From Tubiluchus corallicola (taxonomy: Eukaryota > Priapulida > Priapulimorpha > Priapulimorphida > Tubiluchidae), in assembly GCA_030141605.1 (NCBI GenBank), contig JAQGDQ010000075.1, forward strand, positions 648,269 through 712,268: a stretch of 64,000 nt of DNA. Direction: 5' to 3'. The notes under the pieces are model-generated. The model was not told the DNA's origin and ran no database searches. It saw nothing but the letters and a program-made list of their open reading frames with translations. Of this stretch, positions 60,301 to 64,000 are shown piece by piece (position 1 is the first letter of the stretch; each line of letters opens with the position of its first letter). The translations under genes were made by a program, and so were the position numbers.

Positions 60301-63300
60301 AGAGGAACTAGTGATAACAACTGAAGCAGCTGTTGTGACAACAGAAGAACTAGTAGTAACAACAGAGGAACCATTGATAACAACTGAAGCAGCTGTTGTA
60401 ACAACTGAAGAACCAGTGGTAACAACAGAGGAACAAGTGATAACAACTGAAGAACCAGTGGTAACAACAGACAGTGGTAACAACTGAAGAACCAGTGGTA
60501 ACAACAGAAGAACAAGTGATAACAACTGAAGCAGCTGTTGTAACAACTGAAGAACCAGTGGTAACAACAGAGGAACAAGTGATAACAACTGAAGAGCCAG
60601 TGGTAACAACAGAGGAACAAGTGATAACAACTGAAGAACCAGTGGTAACAACAGAAGAACAAGTGGTAACAACAGAAGAACAAGTGATAACAACTGAAGC
60701 AGCTGTTGTAACAACTGAAGAACCAGTGGTAACAACAGAAGAACAAGTGATAACAACTGAAGCAGCTGTTGTAACAACAGAAGAACCAGTGGTAACAACA
60801 GAGGAACCATTGATAACAACTGAAGCAGCTGTTGTGACAACAGAAGAACCAGTGGTAACAACAGAGGAACAAGTGATAACAACTGAAGCAGCTGTTGTAA
60901 CAACAGAAGAACAAGTGGTAACAACAGAGGAACCATTGATAACAACTGAAGCAGCTGTTGTGACAACTGAAGAACCAGTGGTAACAACAGAGGAACCAGT
61001 GATAACAACTGAAGCAGTTGTTGTCACAACTGAAGAACCAGTGGTAACAACAGAGGAACCATTGATAACAACTGAAGCAGCTGTTGTGACAACTGAAGAA
61101 CCAGTGGTAACAACAGAGGAACCATTGATAACAACTGAAGCAGCTGTTGTGACAACAGAGGAACCAGTGGTAACAACAGAGGAACAAGTGATAACAACTG
61201 AAGCAGCTGTTGTGACAACTGAAGAACCAGTGGTAACAACAGAGGAACCATTGATAACAACTGAAGCAGCTGTTGTGACAACAGAGGAACCAGTGGTAAC
61301 AACAGAGGTACCAGTGATAACAACTGAAGCAGCTGTTGTGACAACTGAAGAACCAGTGGTAACAACAGAGGAACAAGTGATAACAACTGAAGAACCAGTG
61401 GTAACAACAGAAGAACCAGTGGTAACAACAGAAGAACCAGTGATAACAACTGAAGCAGCTGTTGTAACAACTGAAGAACCAGTGGTAACAACAGAGGAAC
61501 AAGTGATAACAACTGAAGAACCAGTGGTAACAACAGAAGAACCAGTGATAACAACGAAGCAGCTGTGACAACAGTGTAACAACTGAAGACCAGTGGTAAC
61601 AACAGAGGAACAAGTGATAACAACTGAAGAACCAGTGGTAACAACAGAAGAACAAGTGGTAACAACAGAAGAACAAGTGATAACAACTGAAGCAGCTGTT
61701 GCAACAACTGAAGAACCAGTGGTAACAACAGAGGAACCATTGATGACAACTGAAGCAGCTGTTGTGACAACTGAAGAACCAGTGGTAACAACAGAGGAAC
61801 AAGTGATAACAACTGAAGCAGCTGTTGTCACAACTGAAGAACCAGTGGTAACAACAGAGGAACCAGTGATAACAACTGAAGCAGCTGTTGTGACAACTGA
61901 AGAACCAGTGGTAACAACAGAGGAACAAGTGATAACAACTGAAGCAGCTGTTGTCACAACTGAAGAACCAGTGGTAACAACAGAGGAACCATTGATAACA
62001 ACTGAAGCAGCTGTTGTGACAACTGAAGAACCAGTGGTAACAACAGAGGAACCATTGATAACAACTGAAGCAGCTGTTGTGACAACAGAAGAACCAGTGG
62101 TAACAACAGAGGAACCAGTGATAACAACAGAAGCAGCTGTTGTAACAACTGAAGAACCAGTGGTAACAACAGAGGAACCATTGATAACAACAGAAGCAGC
62201 TGTTGTGACAACAGAAGAACCATTAGTAACAACAGAGGAATTAGTGATAACAACAGAAGCAGCTTTTGTGACAACAGAAGAACCAGTGGTAACAACAGAG
62301 GAACCATTGATAACAACAGAAGCAGCTATTGTGACAACAGAAGAACCAGTGGTAACAACAGAGGAACCATTGATAACAACTGAAGCAGCTGTTGTGACAA
62401 CAGAAGAACCGGTGGTAACAACAGAGGAACTAGTGATCACAACTGAAGCAGCTGTTGTAACAACAGAAGAACCAGTGGTAACAACAGAGGAACAAGTGAT
62501 AACAACTGAAGAACCAGTGGTAACAACAGAGGAACTAGTGATAACAACTGAAGCAGCTGTTGTAACAACAGAAGAACCAGTGGTAACAACAGAGGAACCA
62601 GTGATAACAACTGAAGCAGCTGTTGTAACAACAGAAGAACCAGTGGTAACAACAGAGGAACCAGTGATCACAACTGAAGCAGCTGTTGTAACAACAGAAG
62701 AACCATTGGTAACAACAGAGGAACCATTGATAACAACAGAAGCAGCTGTTGTAACAACTGAAGAACCAGTGGTAACAACAGAGGAACTAGTGATCACAAC
62801 TGAAGCAGCTGTTGTAACAACTGAAGAACCAGTGGTAACAACAGAGGAACCAGTGATAACAACTGAAGCAGCTGTTGTGACAACAGAAGAACCAGTAGTA
62901 ACAACAGAGGAACAAGTGATAACAACAGAAGCTGCTGTTGTAACAACTGAAGAACCAGTGGTAACAACAGAGGAACCATTGATAACAGCAGAAGCAGCTG
63001 TTGTGACAACTGAACAACCAGTGGTAACAACAGAGGAACCAGTGGTAACAACAGAGGAACAAGTGATAACAACTGAAGCAGCTGTTGTGTCAACTGAAGA
63101 ACCAGTGGTAACAACAGAGGAACCAGTGATAACAACTGAAGCAGCTGTTGTAACAACTGAAGAACCAGTGGTAACAACAGATGAAGTATTGATAACAACT
63201 GAAGCAGCTGTTGTAACAACTGAAGAACCAGTGGTAACAACTGAAGCAGCTGTTGTAACAACTGAAGAACCAGTGGTAACAACAGAAGCAGCTGTTGTAA

Positions 63301-63872
63301 CAACTGAAGAACCAGTGGTAACAACAGAGGAATCATTGATAACAACTGAAGCAGCTGTTGTAACAACAGAAGAACCATTAGTAACAACTGAGGAACAAGT
63401 GATAACAACAGAAGCAGCTGTTGTAACAACTGAAGAACCAGTGGTAACAACAGAGGAACCAGTGATAACAACTGAAGCAGCTGTTGTAACAACTGAAGAA
63501 CCAGTGGTAACAACAGATGAAGTATTGATAACAACTGAAGCAGCTGTTGTAACAACTGAAGAACCAGTGGTAACAACAGAGGAACAAGTGATAACAACTG
63601 AAGAACCAGTGGTAACAACAGAAGAACAAGTGGTAACAACAGAAGAACAAGTGATAACAACTGAAGCAGCTGTTGCAACAACTGAAGAACCAGTGGTAAC
63701 AACAGAGGAACCAGTGATAACAACTGAAGCAGCTGTTGTGACAACTGAAGAACCAGTGGTAACAACAGAGGAACCATTGATAACAACTGAAGCAGCTGTT
63801 GTAACAACTGAAGAACCAGTGGTTGGGCAACAACTAGAACGAAAGAGGGGAGAGAGAAGAGAGAATGAGTGA
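54397..63872 (+). CDS. Mucin-like Thr-rich tandem-repeat protein (frame interrupted five times)
   Basis: ATG at 54397 is preceded by an in-frame TGA (54391) and, 40 bp upstream, a splice acceptor, so this start is credible. Residues 1-23 look like a signal peptide (MGQIVYFMIQSIIILESVKL...). Then come roughly 440 heptads of TTE(E/A)(P/Q/A)(V/L)(V/I), usually in triads TTEEPVV-TTEEPLI-TTEAAVV. Paired Thr suggest dense O-glycosylation of an acidic extracellular mucin-like domain (inference). First units are the most diverged. The frame breaks at 57957-57972, 59178-59210, 59862-59878, 60465-60480 and 61553-61595, each restored a few bases on as another open segment. The last segment ends with a non-repeat tail (GQQLERKRGERRENE, stop at 63872). 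No membrane anchor or other domain is visible. Breaks may be assembly errors in the repeat or real lesions. Confidence 0.65.
54480..63825 (+). repeat. 21-bp coding minisatellite with higher-order repeats
   Basis: The unit is ACAACAGAGGAACCAGTGGT plus A, arranged mostly as 63-bp triads. Longer blocks are duplicated: about 57712-57960 recurs at 58170 onward (offset 458, i.e. 22 units minus a 4-bp deletion), and about 58338-58500 recurs at 58821 onward (offset 483, 23 units). The plus strand is strongly T-poor. Because 21 is a multiple of 3, several frames on both strands stay open, so the long minus-strand ORFs (up to about 1590 codons) are shadows. Confidence 0.97.
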
Positions 63873-63886
63873 GAGACAAAAGAGAG

Positions 63887-64000
<114 letters not shown>

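Overview
This is a eukaryotic, animal nuclear DNA window. It is AT-rich and intron-rich, full of microsatellites and decayed transposable elements, with very few coding exons. There is no operon-like organisation, and no rRNA or tRNA gene that I can support. The best taxonomic clue is a PISCF-type allatostatin-C neuropeptide gene, a family of protostome invertebrates whose receptors are orthologous to somatostatin receptors. Penelope-like, CR1/L2-like and 5S-rRNA-derived SINE remnants also fit an invertebrate, perhaps marine. I cannot name the species.

Left part (1-5.8 kb, minus strand): two tandem copies of a secreted-looking Tyr/Gly-rich protein gene. The copy at 4865-5741 has a large exon and a Gly/Tyr-rich terminal exon with a stop and an overlapping AATAAA. 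The copy at 1640-1950 shows only the homologous large exon; its last exon is not recognisable and may lie off the left edge. No first exon was found for either copy. Region 5.8-18.6 kb holds no convincing gene apart from one possible small secreted ORF (14043-14204, plus). It contains a LINE fragment, palindromic repeats, a long GA microsatellite and a perfectly bounded Harbinger-like MITE.

Centre (18.66-42.17 kb, minus strand): a three-exon allatostatin-C-type neuropeptide gene reconstructed from splice sites. The signal-peptide exon is at 41894-41974, the propeptide exon at 20542-20664 and the terminal exon at 18942-18977. The precursor is 79 residues, ending in a KR-cleaved, C-x6-C, PISCF-Gly-RRK peptide. 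Upstream lie an initiator, a TATA box, an E-box and a perfect TGACGTCA cAMP-response element. The 21-kb first intron is a graveyard of SINEs, LINEs, a long foldback element, MITEs and minisatellites.

Right part (42.2-64 kb): a TCCTG/TCTTG pentanucleotide satellite, Tc1/mariner and Penelope (GIY-YIG) fragments, then a Thr-rich mucin-like gene on the plus strand from 54397. It starts with a signal peptide and is followed by about 9.35 kb of a 21-bp (7-codon TTEEPVV/TTEEPLI/TTEAAVV) tandem repeat. The plus frame is interrupted at five places, mostly by small deletions. The window ends in a (CA)n/(GA)n microsatellite. Most very long ORFs here, including minus-strand ones of over 1000 codons, are shadows of this repeat.
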